A DNA stretch of 64,000 nt from Symbiodinium natans (Eukaryota; Sar; Dinophyceae; Suessiales; Symbiodiniaceae), in contig CAJNDS010000180.1 in the NCBI GenBank assembly GCA_905221605.1, positions 685,001-749,000 of the forward strand, given 5' to 3'. The position numbers and the translations under genes are program-made. The notes beneath the pieces were generated by a model. That model was given only the letters and a program-made list of their open reading frames with translations. It had not been told where the DNA came from and did no database searches. Positions 30,446 through 42,642 of this stretch are shown piece after piece (the stretch's first letter is position 1; every line of letters begins with the position of its first letter).

Positions 30446-30681
30446 CTTGGAGGTTCATAGGTACTTATAACCCCCCACTAGAAGTATACTGAGAACCTAC
30501 TTAGGGAACTTAGGGGGCTTGTAAGCAGACTTGTCATTCCTTGGGGACGAGATGAACCCTAAAAGGGTTTATGGTTCATATGCTAAGGCATAGGGATTAT
30601 AGTAGTATAGGGTATATGACCCCAATTTTAGGGTTCATTTGGTCCCCAAGGTTGGGGTTATAAGTACCCTGAACCTCCAAG
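30446..30681. repeat. Introner-like element, family C, with nested family A copy
   Basis: The outer ends CTTGGAGGTTCATAGGTACTT and AAGTACCCTGAACCTCCAAG are inverted repeats. The family A copy at 30540-30650 interrupts the inner part. Confidence 0.75.
30540..30650. repeat. Introner-like element, family A (nested)
   Basis: The ends CTTGGGGACGAGATGAACCC and GGGTTCATTTGGTCCCCAAG are inverted repeats. The centre carries ATTATAGTAGTATAGGG as in the 1325 and 7501 copies. Confidence 0.85.
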
Positions 30682-31236
30682 AGGACCTGCGGCAACTTGA
30701 TTTCACCGGCCTCGGCTGCTGCGGCACCTCGGGGCAAAGTCCATTGTACTTTCATTAGGGTTGAGGGGGGTTTAGGGTTTAGGGTTTGGGGTTTAGGGTT
30801 TAGGGTTTAGGGTTTAGGGTTTAGGGTTTAGGGTTTGGGCTTAATTAAGGATTTGCCGTGAAGGGGTTTTGAGAGACTGAATGAGTCTGGGTGCAGCATT
30901 CCAGCGCCTGACCTTTGTTGGGAGCAGGTCAAGAAATTTCAAGGGCCATTTTAGGAGTGTTTTGGTCCCCCCGCCCGGGGGGGGCCAAGAGCATACACAT
31001 TAAGAAATTGTTTTTACTAACCCTAAACCCTAAACTAAACCCTCAGCCCTACACCCCAAGCCCTATAAACCCTAAACCCTTCCCTTAACCCTTCCATGGA
31101 TCAAAGGGAGGTTCAGTTGCCAAACTCTGTCCCTTCCTCGCTGCATGCCTGTTAACTCTAACCCAGTTACCAGAATTGGGTGATGTAGCAAAGAATGTCG
31201 TTTCCTGATTTTGGTATCTTGGCTCTTAATGGTAAG

Positions 31237-31338
31237 TTTTGGAATGCTCCCCCTTCTTCTAACAGTCCTGAATGGGTATAGTACCCGCTATGAGAATCCC
31301 TATTAAGGATTGGTTGAAAAGGGGGGGAACATCCCAAG
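31237..31338. repeat. Introner-like element, family D
   Basis: The ends TTTGGAATGCTCCCCCTTC and AAAGGGGGGGAACATCCCAAG are inverted repeats. The core shares AACAGTCCTGAAT with the ACAGTCCTTAAT of the 24280 copy. Confidence 0.7.
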
Positions 31339-32160
31339 GCAAGTTCAGGGAACAAGACTCCTCCCTGACGCTGCCCGCAAGTTCACTGACCTCTGTGCCT
31401 GTGCCCCTAAACCCTAAACCCTAAACCCTAAACCCTAAACCCTAAACCCTAAACCCTTGAACCCCGGAGTCCACTTGGACTCTAAAGTTCTCGAAAGGTT
31501 CCCGGTGGGAACCCCGAGCTAAAGCCCAAGATTGCAGGGTTTGGGGTTTAGGGTTTAGGGTTTAGGGTTTAGGGTTTAGGGTTTAGGGTTCAGGGTTCAG
31601 GGTTCAGGGTGCAGGTTTGGGGTACGTAGTACAGGTCCATGGACTCTTTGGGGGAAGATGCCGGAAGCAGGCAAACTGAATCTGACGAATGCTTCTGCCT
31701 CATGGTTCTAAGGCCCTCATCAAGATGCATAGTGTTTCTCAGGGTTACATAACAGATCATAGCAGGGGACCCAACTTAAGACCCCATACTTCGGCTCCCC
31801 TCATGGCTCATGGTTGAGAAAGGAGTTTTTCTATGACCTGCTGCTTGCCAAGCGGATCATTCCGGGAGACATGGTCGATGCCATGCAGGCCTGCAGCTCT
31901 GTTGGCCTCTGATAGGCAGCCGAAGTGCAACATGGGGGGTCGGAAGAATGACGAATAGTATTGCCTTAGGGTCCCTTCATAATGATGCTAAAAAACAACC
32001 CCCCCGAAGCCCTGTTCCATTGATTAAGGGCCCTATATTATCCCAGCATCCCAGAGACCCAAGTTCAACAAGCCAACCGAACCGCCCTCTTCAGAAAAGT
32101 GGAGCCGCGCAGGACGTATCACTTCTGACCGTCCTACGGCAGAAACGAAGAGGGGGGTTG

Positions 32161-32239
32161 ACGGAAACATAGGTTCTCAGTGTTTCCTTTATAGTCAGGA
32201 CCCCAATAAGGTACCCCTAGTTTCGGAAATTTCCGTAAG
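32161..32239. repeat. Short inverted-repeat element, family B (reverse orientation)
   Basis: The reverse complement contains ACGGAAATTTCCGAAACTAG followed by GGGTACCTTATTGGGGTCCT, the left part of family B. Confidence 0.6.
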
Positions 32240-34058
32240 ACTGCAAAAAAGATCAGCCCGTCCATGCCTGTGGAGGACTGGCGGCCTCTGAGCGTCGGAT
32301 GGGCAAAGGGTCAGATCCAGTATGGCACAGGCCTGATGATCCAGTGGCTCGGCTCACACTCACTGAGACACAGCGTGTTTCAAGAGTTGAATCCGCGGAT
32401 ATCCGCGGGTTCATGACTCTCTCCCCCCTATACCACTTCAAAAGCAGACAGGATCACAAAGGCTATGCGTCATGGCGCTGCTCATGAGTGACATGGACCC
32501 TCCAATAGACTGCAGGATTTCGAGGGCGGCTTGCAGGTTCAGGTTTGTGGGGGCTTGTCAAGGCAGACCAGCTGGAATGCAACCTACCCGCCGGTCCTGG
32601 GCAGTTGGGGATCCTACGTGGGACATGGAGGTGGGTCTGCACTGAGTCCCATGCACACCACTTGTGATAGGATTGCTGCGAACCCCTCCACTGCTACAGT
32701 TACTGCTACATGCTTTCTGCGATTTCCAGGGCGGGGGAAGAGTGGGTTCCCCTTAATCCTCGAAGGAGACACTTATGGCTTCCTATCGGAGAGTGGCATC
32801 CTCCCGCAGTTCAACGCGTCCTTCTCAGCCATTGCGAACCAGGCAGATGCCGGTTTTTGTTCCAGGGGGGTCGGACTACTTACTTCGCCTTTAGCTGAAC
32901 TTTAAATTTTTTGGGTTTCCTTTTTTAGCAGCATTAATACTAAAGCTTAACCTTTTTTCCCCTTGGTTATTGGAGAAGTAAGACTATGAGATGTTTGCCA
33001 GGCTTGTACTTCTGCGTAGCTGCACCCCAAGTCGGCTGCCTCTTCGACCCCGCGTTGCTGCCGAACGCCATGGCCCCCCGAACTGCTTCAGTTCCTAAAC
33101 CCTAAGCCCTAAACCCTAAACCCTAAACCCTAAGATGTGCTGTGCCTAGACCGGGATCGACACTGCAGAGTCTAGGCTCTCGTCATGGTGCTGGCGAGCG
33201 TTGCCGACCCAAAGTGAAAGTAGACTTTCTTCACCGGCCTTCTCCAAATCGTGGCCGGCGAACCCTAAGCCCTCAGTGCGGATGGCAAAAATTCAAACCC
33301 TAAACCCTAAACCCTAAACACCAAACCCTAAACCCTAAACCCTACAGGACTACATGGGAACCTTCGTGAAGAACCTCCTGGTTTGCAGCATCATCGAAGT
33401 GGCAGCCCCTTTCTTACGCATATGCCAGACATGTCTTCCACAGCTTGGCTGAATCTGGCCGCCCTGGGGTTTAGGGTTTAGGGTTTAGGGTTTAGGGTTT
33501 AAGGTGCATGACTAGTGCTTTTCGTGAGAAAAGCCAAGGCTAAAGTGCTCTTGGACCAGGACATCTACTTGAAGCCAGGGCCAGAGAGGGAGTTTGCTTT
33601 GGAAGTGCGCACAAAAACCCCACACCCTAAACCCTACAGCAAGACCATGGGACAGAGTGTGCCTCGCCTGGCGTGTCCGAGCGTGAGTAAATTACACCCT
33701 AAACTCTAAAACCAAAAAACCAAGGCTTGCATTATGAGAGTGAGCTATAAACTGTAGTGCTTTGCAGCGAGCGGTCCAGTCTGGGCCTTAGAAAAGCACA
33801 GGATTTCGGGCCAGGGTTTGGGGAGTTCTTGGCTGAGGTGTGGCCTCCAGCCCTTGCTCTCCGAAATAGTTGTGTGAGTCCAAAGACGAGTGCCACGTCT
33901 CACAGATGGTTAGCGTTCGATGAGAATTCTCGGCCTCTTTCTTCGGTTCAGCTTGCTGGAGTTAGGGTTCAGGGTCCAGGATATCAAGCCCTAAACCCTA
34001 AACCCTAAACCCTAAACCCTAAACCCTAAACCCTAAACCCTAAACCCTAAACACCAAC

Positions 34059-34159
34059 CTTGGGGGTTCTACGATCTTAGGGGATGCCTTATGGGGGTCC
34101 TTCTTATCAAGGCATGGGGTCTCTATTGGGGGTCCCTTCTTGTCGTAATCCCCCCCCCA
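34059..34159. repeat. Introner-like element, family B
   Basis: It runs from CTTGGGGGTTCTACGATCTT to GTCGTAATCCCCCCCCC. The inverted ends and the internal TTAGGGGATGCCTTATGGGG match family B. It lies between two telomere blocks. Confidence 0.65.
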
Positions 34160-34165
34160 TTTGTG

Positions 34166-34277
34166 CCCCAAACCCTAAACCCTAAACCCTAAACCCTAAA
34201 CCCTAAACCCTAAACCCTAAACCCTAAACCCTAAACCCTAAACTCTAAACCCTAAACCCTAAACCCTAAACCTAAAG
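34166..34277 (+). repeat. Interstitial telomere block (CCCTAAA)
   Basis: About 15 units. Confidence 0.97.
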
Positions 34278-36210
34278 TCAGTTGGATGATTTGATTGCTT
34301 GGCTCCTGTCGTTTCACAGCACAGCTCCGGCGCTGCGGCTTGCGCGCGCAGGCTGTGCCACCCATGTTAGACAGGTCCCCCGCGCTTTCAGCGCACTCTT
34401 TTGTGAGCTTCGCTTTCATGTTGTGGGCACGGAGAGGCTTGTGGTGTTTGAAGCTCTTACGGCTTTTTGCACTTCCATTTGTAGAAGCTCATGCCTCAAT
34501 GTCATGGCGATCGCCACATTGAGCCGTACAGGAGCATTACAAAAAGGACCATGGTTCGGGATCCTTCCCTTGGTCGAAGTACACTAGCTATCCTGGTGGC
34601 TTCTGGGCATCTCCTACGAGCGATAGCAATGCCAGCATCTTGCATGTGCATCTACGCTGTGCACGCATCAGCCATGAATGACTGCTCTATGCTACGCAGG
34701 CCGGTTCCAGAGACTGAAACACAGGTCTACCGCACGCAGAGCACGCTGCCAACTAGGTGATACCCTCCGACCCCAGTGCTGCTAGCTTTCCGATTTCATG
34801 TCCTGTCATCAGAGTCACTAGGAAGGAGGTGTTGTGTAAATGAAGGTCATGCAAGCTCATCTCCTCCCTAGCAGGACGGGCTGTTATACACTATAAACCC
34901 CTTCAACAGGGCCCGTTAGAGGGTTGAGTATGGGGATTATAGGGCCTCTTTTCGCCCATCCTGGTAGATTCCGGCTGTTCGGCTTTGGGCTTGCGGGCCG
35001 CCTGCCCGCCAACCACGGCCATGGCAAGTCAGCTGGCCAGTGCGCAGAAACGTCTGCGCCGGCTTCTGTCGGCGGGATTTTGCGGGCATTCATACATAAC
35101 CCTAAACCCTCATTCTCCAGAATACTGCCTGCTAACATGTTCTTGCAGTCAAATCTGATTGAGGGCCGGGAGAGAACGTCCAGCCCGTACGTGTTGCCGA
35201 AACAAAAGCGTTGAACCTTACGCTGTAGTGGTAGGGCACCCTAAGCGTATGAGAGTCTGTCGCTCTCGTTTACGTCAAGCCAGCATCTTGTTTTCAATTA
35301 CGGTTCTAAGGGCAGTAGAGCAGCAGGCAGACACCCTAAAGAACCCCTTTAAAGAGCACGTGACGCAGATCAACCCAATTAGGTCATACGTCCCGTTAAC
35401 CCTAAACTGGAGAGTTCGGGAATGTTGATCGGTGATTGTTTCCTATCTACAGTATACTGTGGCTGGAAACAAGACGGGAGGCATGATGGATGAGCACAAT
35501 TGCTTTCTGGGACCCTAAACCCTAAACCCTAAACCCTAAACCCAAAACCCTAAACCCTAAACCCTAAACCCTAAACCCTATAAACCCTAAACCCTATAAA
35601 CCCTAAACCCTAAACGATCCTCTTGCATGTTGCCTGTTTCTGGGTGATGGGCCATGCCTCCCTTGCGTCCAAGACGGGTCATAAACTTGCAACCCTGAAC
35701 CCCTGAACCCTGAACCTTAGTGGAGTCCCCCGAGGCTCTACAACAACCCTAAACCCTAAACCCTAAACCCTAAACCCTAAACCCTAAACCCTAAACCCTA
35801 AACCCCAAGGACTATCATACTGTGGACCTACTGCCTCGCCTTTGTACTGTCCGAGTGGGAGTGATGAACCCTGAGCCTTAGTTCTTGAAGAGTTATAAGG
35901 AGGGAGCGCTAGAAAAAAAAAAAAAAACTTAATCTTCTTCCCCTATATCCCTAAACCCTAAACCCTAAACCCTGAACATATATATATATACATATATATA
36001 TAAAACCCCTATATAGACACCTATTGGTCACTCCTTAAGGCCTTTGAGTCCTGCAGGCCAATCCAGCCCTCAAGAGTGCTGCCGTGTTGGCGACCAAGGG
36101 CGCTGTGGGTGCCTAAGACCACCTGGAGGGGTTGGCTTGGGTTTAGGGTTTAGGGTTTAGGGTTTAGGGCTTAGGGTTTAGGGTTTAGGGTTCAGGGTTT
36201 AGGGTTTAGG

Positions 36211-36336
36211 GTACTTATTCACCAATTATAACTGTACTTCTAACCCCAATTATAACCGTATTAGGGCACTTCAGGGGCTTATAAGTGGGACATAAGTACA
36301 GTTAGAATTGGTCAATAAGTTCCCTGAACCTTCAAG
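36211..36336. repeat. Introner-like element, family C
   Basis: GTACTTATTCACCAATTATA at the left and CAATAAGTTCCCTGAACC at the right with nearly palindromic interior (TAACTGTACTT / AAGTACAGTTA). The left terminus abuts a telomere block. Confidence 0.75.
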
Positions 36337-37196
36337 CACACGTTGTGGCTAAGCTCAGTGCGGTTGAGGGTTTGGTGCTTCGATCTCAGGGCGGTGTAGG
36401 CAGTGGTGAGGGTTTAGGGTTTAGGGTTTGGGGTTTAGGATTTAGGGCTTTGGCTTCTTGATTGCAGTGTTCATGGGATGTTCACCATGCGAGTTCTGAG
36501 GAGCATGGCTGCAGTATCCTGGGCTGCCAGGTTGCCACGTGAAAAACAGAACGTGTTTGGGTAGCATCTGCAATCATGCTATGTACATGCGCATGTTCAT
36601 GGGCTGTTCTTGCACAGTATCATAGTTTAACATTTTTATGTATTAGCCTACGTATATGACTTCTCTACTACTTTTTCCTAATGTTATGTGTGCCAAGCCC
36701 AAAGAACCCTCAAAACCCTAAAGCAAAAAATCCGCTAAACCCTAAGAAACCCTAAGCCCTTTCAAAGCCCACATCGATACGAGAAAATCTCAGAGGCAGC
36801 CACCGCAGCCGGCGGCTTGGGCTTAGCCCTTGGGCTGCGGGAGGCGAAAAGGATGCCTGATGCCTAGAGCGGGGATTTGTCTATCTTGGGGTTTAGGGTT
36901 TAGGGTTTAGGGCCCTCAGCATTCCGGCAACGCCCTCAGTCCGGCTGCAAAAAGGGTTTAGGGTTTAGGGTTTAGGGCGGAAAGGGGGTCCACGAAGTGG
37001 TTCCATTCCTCCTCATGCTGCAAAGCTTCCTTCATGCTCAGATATCACAGATGATGAGCTGTGGTCGGATGTGATCCTGCCTTAGTATTCCTGATGTGGA
37101 AGGAGTATCGCGTAGTGTCTACTTGGTCCATCCTGCCGAGCAGGTGGACTCATAGTGTTCTTCGGTTTGCGGGTCTGTCAAGGGATTCAGACTCGT

Positions 37197-37312
37197 ACCC
37201 TTAAGGTTGTACCCCTAAAGGTTCCCCCTAATATACTCCTAATATGGCCCTCATATTCCCTTAAGGATCCTTAAAAAGGGGCCCCAAAACCCAAGGGTAC
37301 AACCTTAAGGGT
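37197..37312. repeat. Short element with strong terminal inverted repeats
   Basis: ACCCTTAAGGTTGTACCC at 37197-37214 is matched by its inverted copy GGGTACAACCTTAAGGGT at 37295-37312. The interior is AT/GC-mixed (CCTAATATACTCCTAATATG). No coding is seen. I did not find a second copy in the window. Confidence 0.75.
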
Positions 37313-37677
37313 CCAAGGTAGAACCCCTAGAGTCTGCTGGTCTCTGACTAGGGGGGCTCAGTCCTGGCATGAAGCAGCTTCCAGGTTCATTTAGGGTTTA
37401 GGCGGCATGACGTTTACACCTCGAGTGTCTCGGGCTTGGGCTGAACCTCTCCCCCTCTTAAACTTTGGGGAAGCTGCTCCCCCCCTCCCCCCCCCCCCCC
37501 CCCAAATACCACCCCCCCCCGCCCACCCCGCCCAAAAAACACCCCCCCCCCAACCCCACTCCCCCCAAAAAGCCCCCGCACAACTCAAGATTCAGCACCA
37601 GAGGCTGCAGCACGAAACGCCCATCGACTTCTGGCAGGAGGTCTCCGTGGATGCTTTGCCCTCAGATCCTTCCCCGG

Positions 37678-37790
37678 CTTGGTAGCCGAGTGGTGCCCTT
37701 TACCCTTTTCTGGGTTCTTGGTTCCCTTATGAAGTAACCAACCCCCCAAGAAAGGGTGCCCTTATTTCATATGGTTACTGGACTGCTAAG
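37678..37790. repeat. Introner-like element, family E
   Basis: CTTGGTAGCCGAGTGGTGCCC and GGTTACTGGACTGCTAAG form inverted ends. The core AAAGGGTGCCCTTATTTCATATGG is shared (in parts) with introns 2 and 4. The flanks CCGG and ACAA do not match. Confidence 0.75.
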
Positions 37791-37884
37791 ACAAAGAGCT
37801 TGAAAAGATATGAGAGGTTCTTCACAAAGGAGCTGCTCTCTACGAACTTCACCTTCGCACCCCCAGCACTATAAGGGACATAAG

Positions 37885-37950
37885 GGGGTTTAAGATATTA
37901 GGGGTACCTTATCGGTTTCCTTATTGTAAGGAATTCCTGTAAACCCCCAG
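37885..37950. repeat. Short inverted-repeat element, family B
   Basis: GGGGGTTTAAGATATTAGGGG at the left and TGTAAACCCCC at the right, with the internal GTACCTTAT typical of the family. Confidence 0.6.
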
Positions 37951-38015
37951 AATACTTCGCATGTGCAGCGCAGGCCCAACCAACAGCCGGCAAGACCTTG
38001 CAGCTTGTAGACACC

Positions 38016-38121
38016 CTACGTAGTAGCTGAGCAGGTAGCCTTTGACCTTTTCGGGGCAAATTATAGTCCTACCATATTTGAAAGGTCAACCTTCTTTTGG
38101 CCTAGGGTACTCAGCAACTAG
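38016..38121. repeat. Introner-like element, family F
   Basis: The ends CTACGTAGTAGCTGAGCAGG and CCTAGGGTACTCAGCAACTAG are inverted repeats. The core GTAGCCTTTGACCTTTTCGG matches the start of intron 5. Confidence 0.75.
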
Positions 38122-38545
38122 GCGTAATACCCATCTGCCGTGACAACTGCCCAAAGCCTTAAATGGTTCGTCCAGCTGTGCAGGTGGCGAAAGAAACTCT
38201 TTGTCTGTCTATCCGCAACTCTCCCTAAACCTTAAACCCTAAACCCCAAACCCTAAACCCTAAACCCTAAACCTCGAAGGTCAGAAGCAGTGCGGGCGCC
38301 GTGGGCCTACAACCTTCACCTTCATGTTGCGCCCTCTCGCTACTCACGGCCGGCTTTTTGCATCCTCGCTTACATCCACCGCCAGTGTGTGGAATTAATT
38401 ATGTGTGTAGAATATCATACGTGTGATGTTATGTGTGTATATAAATATCTGTATTTATGTAGAGAGATACGTCTTTGAAAAAAATGGTTCCCCCGAAATA
38501 CTGCAACCTTCCCCTCCTAAATTCTCAGATTGTCCTCCGGTCTGT

Positions 38546-38672
38546 CCTACTTATTAACCAACTATAGCTGTACTTTTAACCCAAATTATAGCCATATTAG
38601 GGCGCTTCAGGGCCATATAAGTGGGTTATGAGTACAGTTATAATTGGTCAATCAGTACCCTGAACCTCCAAG
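38546..38672. repeat. Introner-like element, family C
   Basis: CCTACTTATTAACCAACTATA and TAATTGGTCAATCAGTACCC are inverted, with inner TAGCTGTACTT / GAGTACAGTTA. It ends CCTGAACCTCCAAG. Confidence 0.75.
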
Positions 38673-40719
38673 AATCTGTCTCCATCTATCTCCCTCGCTT
38701 TCACGCATATGACTCTCACTCCTCACAATGCAGTTCGAGGGTGCATGGTCCACTGGTCTGTTCTGTTCCCAGGCTTCGCGGTCTTCTGCCTCTGCCGCAG
38801 CGTCAATACCGGATCTTTGTGCCGGGCTCTTGGGGCTTGTAGGGCTTCCGGGTATGCGTTGTCCTAGCAGGCTTACAGCAGGTGCTCGAAGGTCAGAGCA
38901 AGGCTCGCATGGGTGCTGAGATGCCGCTGACGTGTTGATCGGTTGCGTCGTTTCTCAGCCATGAGTCATGAGCACAAACTGTCGCATCTCCCAGTGTTGT
39001 CCTGGCCTGCTTAGATATTGGGGTGCCGCGGCACCCTCAACCCTATAAACCCTAAACAGTGCTCCAGTGCTCCCTGAGGCCAGGAATGCCTTGAAGGAGG
39101 AGGAGTTTTGGGGCGCTGCCTCCAGGCCACCTTTCCCAGAACCTGCGATTTTGACCCAGCGCGTGTTGTTTAGGGTTTAGGTTTAGGTCCAAAGCTACTC
39201 GGCAGGCTATTGGGACATTTTATCTTTTCGCTTTTTGGGTCCTCTTACAGACATTTTTCATAGATTGTCAGTAAGTTAGGATCCGGCTGAGCATGGAGTC
39301 AAAAACGGGTCTAAGAGGATCATGTCCAGGAACATTTTTGTCAGAGGGTTTTAATAGGGCCATCCTGGGTTCGGAGAAGTGGGTTTAGGGTTCAGGGTTT
39401 AGGGTTTAGGGTTTAGGGCGTATGTGAGGAAGGATATGGGGGCTTCCGTGTTGTGGGGGGGTTTCCTAAGTGTCGGTGTTGTTGGTACGGGGGGACCCCT
39501 GTTTTGGGAGATGCCCATCTTAGGCCACATTCTTCAGAGGTTCCAGGGCCAACCTAGCAACGTCTTTCGGGAAGTACCCAAAACCCAAAACCCTTGTTCA
39601 GTGTGGACACTCTGAAGTAGTTCCGGCGGTGTGCGCGAGTGCTGGGCGGGTGGCAAAACCCTAAACCCTAAACCCTAAACCCTAAACCCTAAACCCTGAA
39701 CCCTAGATAGCGCCGAGTAAACCCGAACCCTAGACCCGGTCGAAACCCGATAAACCCTGAACCCTTCACCCCAGCTTCACAGGCTTCGTCCCCTGGAGCT
39801 CCAACTTCAGGAGCTCCATGCGCAGGACCTTATCAGGGTTCAGGGTTTAGGGTTTAATGTTCAGGGTTTGGGGTTTGGGGTTTATAAGGGTGAAATGGTT
39901 GTAAGGGTTAATTACAAGGATTGTCAGGGTAAAACGGTCTATGAGGGTTTTAAGGCTGATGAGGATGACAAGGATTAAGTGGGCGACAGGTCTGTAGGGG
40001 TTGCAGGGGTTTCGACTGTTTGTAACTTCTGCCGCCGCCCTGGCGAAGAGCCTGCTGAGCATTAACTAGGAGCCTTCGAGCGAGGTCGTGTGCAGTTTGT
40101 TCGAGAATTCTGGCATGCCGCGGGTATGGCAAAGTCTGCAAAGTGTCGAGTGGTCTTGAGATTTTTCTCGAAGCCCCAAATACTAAACTCGGATGTCGCA
40201 TCGTTCGGAAAGCTGTTGGGTTGTGTTGTTGTGTTTCTCTACTGAGTTTGCTCGTACTGAACTCCTTCGTGAACTCCTCATACCTCATGTGAAGGCAGAG
40301 ATTACTCATATTTACAGATGGATAGAGGTAGTTTCCCTTCAGCCATGCACTACATGCTGTTGTGTTGTAGGCGTTGGTTTTCGGTTGATCGCTTGTGATC
40401 TAGATGTGAGGAGCGTGAGGAGCAGATGGCACGTCGAGGGAGCACGGCTAACTTGTTACTGTGTGTCGTCAGTGGTTATGGAAGACCCTGAACCCTAAAC
40501 CCTAAGCCCTAAACCCTAAACCCTAAACCTAAACCCTAAACCTAAACCCTAAACCGCTGCGGGTGAGCTTGTGTATGTGGTACTTTGGCTGAAGCCTGGG
40601 CACCTCGGGAGTTTGCTGTGGGCGGGCAGCAGCAAACCCTTGAGGCGCAAGGCCTATCGCGAGCTGACCTTCGAGCAAAGGAGGACGAGCTGGTGAAATC
40701 TTGGAAGGCCAGGCTTTTT

Positions 40720-40817
40720 CTATATCCCCTTGGGATTTGTTTTTTTTAAACTTTTTGTTCAAATAAAATCCAAGAGGATATTGAAACTATTTTTTTAAGG
40801 TTCCAAGACAAGTGTAG
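40720..40817 (+). repeat. Introner-like element, family I, intergenic copy
   Basis: CTATATCCCCTTGGGAT ... CCAAGAGGATATTGAAA ... AAGGTTCCAAG ... TGTAG matches the two intronic family I copies. The flanks are TTTT and TTTG (3 of 4). The duplication does not begin with G, so it offers no standard donor. This agrees with the absence of a recognisable gene here. Confidence 0.85.
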
Positions 40818-41251
40818 TTTGTGGGATGGCCAGATGCATGTAGTCTATGCTACCTGGGCCTGCAGTCACGAAACACTCAGCCCTCTACCCCTCGTAGACT
40901 CTAAGGGCAGTTATATGGGCCCTTAACAGGGGACCCTTATATACCCCTTAGATACCCCTTGAATACCCCTTCTATACCCTATAAAACCCAAGGGCCCATA
41001 CTTCTGAACCTCCATACTTCTGAACCCTTCAAAGAAGGTAAGCACCACATGCAGGGACCATGTAACTACCCTTAGACTTGAAACTCGAAACCCCAAACCC
41101 TCCTCAATCCTATTGAGAACATGTAGCCTCTCGGCCCGGAAATGGCGCGAGGCAAACCTTGAGCGGGTTCCTGTGATGCTAGCCTTTCTTTTCGAGTCCC
41201 TAGCTTCCACGGGTGGGATGTCATACAGTGATCACTGGCAGAGTTTAGGAA

Positions 41252-41545
41252 AGGTTAGGGTCTAGGGTTTAGGGTTTAGGGTTTAGGGTTTAGGGTTTAG
41301 GGTTTAGGGTTTAGGGTTTAGGGTTTAGGGTTTAGGGTTTAGGGTTTAGGGTTTAGGGTTTAGGGTTTAGGGTTTAGGGTTTAGGGTTTAGGGTTTAGGT
41401 GTTTTAGGGTTTAGGGTTTAGGGTTTAGGGTTTAGGGTTTAGGGTTTAGGGTTTAGGGTTTAGGGTTTAGGGTTTAGGGTTTAGGGTTTAGGGTTTAGGG
41501 TTTAGGGTTCAGGGTTCAGGGTTTAGGGTTTAGGGTTTAGGGTTC
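41252..41545 (+). repeat. Longest interstitial telomere block (TTTAGGG)
   Basis: About 290 bp, roughly 40 units, interrupted once by GTGTTTTAGGG at about 41399. Its end grades into TTCAGGG variants. Confidence 0.97.
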
Positions 41546-42265
41546 GACTGGAATTGCTGCATTTCTTGTGGCAGCCAAAATCGTCGGACCCGAATTCGCG
41601 CGGCCTGTGTGGATTCCCTTCCACCAAAGCCCTAACCCCTAAAACCCTAAACTGAGCGGTTCGTCCAGCCATGGGTGTGCCAAAAACCCTTAAAACCCGA
41701 AACCCTAAACCCGTAAACCCTAACAAAACAGGAACGGGGCTACTTTGACCCGAACCTCCTGGCCCGCGACCGCTCGAAACTCTTCGGCCAGAAGCTCTGC
41801 TTTTGAGGGCATCCTATATAGTCTGGCTTTTGGGGTTTAGGGTTTAGGGGTTAGGGCTTAGGGTTTAGGGTCAAGGTGGGCAGCTAGGCACCTGCGGCAT
41901 CCGAAGTCTCCCTTGAGACACAGCGTAAGTCTAAGCCGGTTTACACCGTTTTTGGACGCCACCGTCTCTCTTGAGCTACCCCACAGCTCCCCGATACAGC
42001 AGTGCCAAGATTTTTGAAGAAGGTCTGACCGCGCTTGTGTCTCGCGTCGCGAGTCTGGCCCCCCCCAAAACTTGCCCGAAACCAACCCTAAACCCTAAAC
42101 CCTAAACCCTAAACCCTAAAAAAAAAACCTAAGCTTCCTCTTCTCTGGAGGCCGGCGTCTCACCAGCGATGGGCAAGGAGTGGACATCGGCGTCCTGGCG
42201 CCGACGTATCTTCCACGGAGCGCACCCAAAGCAGGCCGAGCCGCAGTGTTTGTTGCCAGCTTCCT

Positions 42266-42378
42266 GGGTTTAGGGTTTAGGGTTTAGGGTTTAGGGTTTA
42301 GGGTTCAGGGTTAGGGTTTAGGGTTTAGGGTTAGGGTTTAGGGTTTAGGGTTTAGGGTTTAGGGTTTAGGGTTTAGGG
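42266..42378 (+). repeat. Interstitial telomere block before the aminotransferase gene
   Basis: TTTAGGG units with several TTAGGG variants. It ends about 265 bp before the chosen start codon. Confidence 0.95.
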
Positions 42379-42642
42379 GCCTTGCTCGAAACCCTGGTTT
42401 CCAGATCTCGCCTGCTCTTGCTGGGGCAAGAAGACTTGAAGGGTCCCAGAAGTTGGCCGAACAAGTAGCTTGGCTCTGTCATGCAGGTTGGACACTCGGA
42501 CACACGCACAGCATGCGAACCCCAGCTGTTGCAACGAAAGAGGGCGGACCCCTGCCAGCTGGACAGCACAGCACAGATCTTCGAGAGGCAGAACTCTTCG
42601 CACCCAAGTTGTGTAAACACAAGAACAGCACCCCAACTTGCA

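Larger units (their letters stand above)
28511..42642. other. Long gene-poor, repeat-rich host stretch
   Basis: No complete gene was recognised in 14 kb. It is filled with telomere blocks and introner-like families A-F and I (listed separately). Some shards read like isolated exons: 29088-29201 (TNYILAGFVALGAAGG), 31820-31912 (EFFYDLLLAKRIIPGDMVDA) and 37577-37677 (ETPIDFWQEVSVDALPSD) with a possible continuation after 37790. None could be assigned to a family, and I could not build a multi-exon frame through them. Confidence 0.6.
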
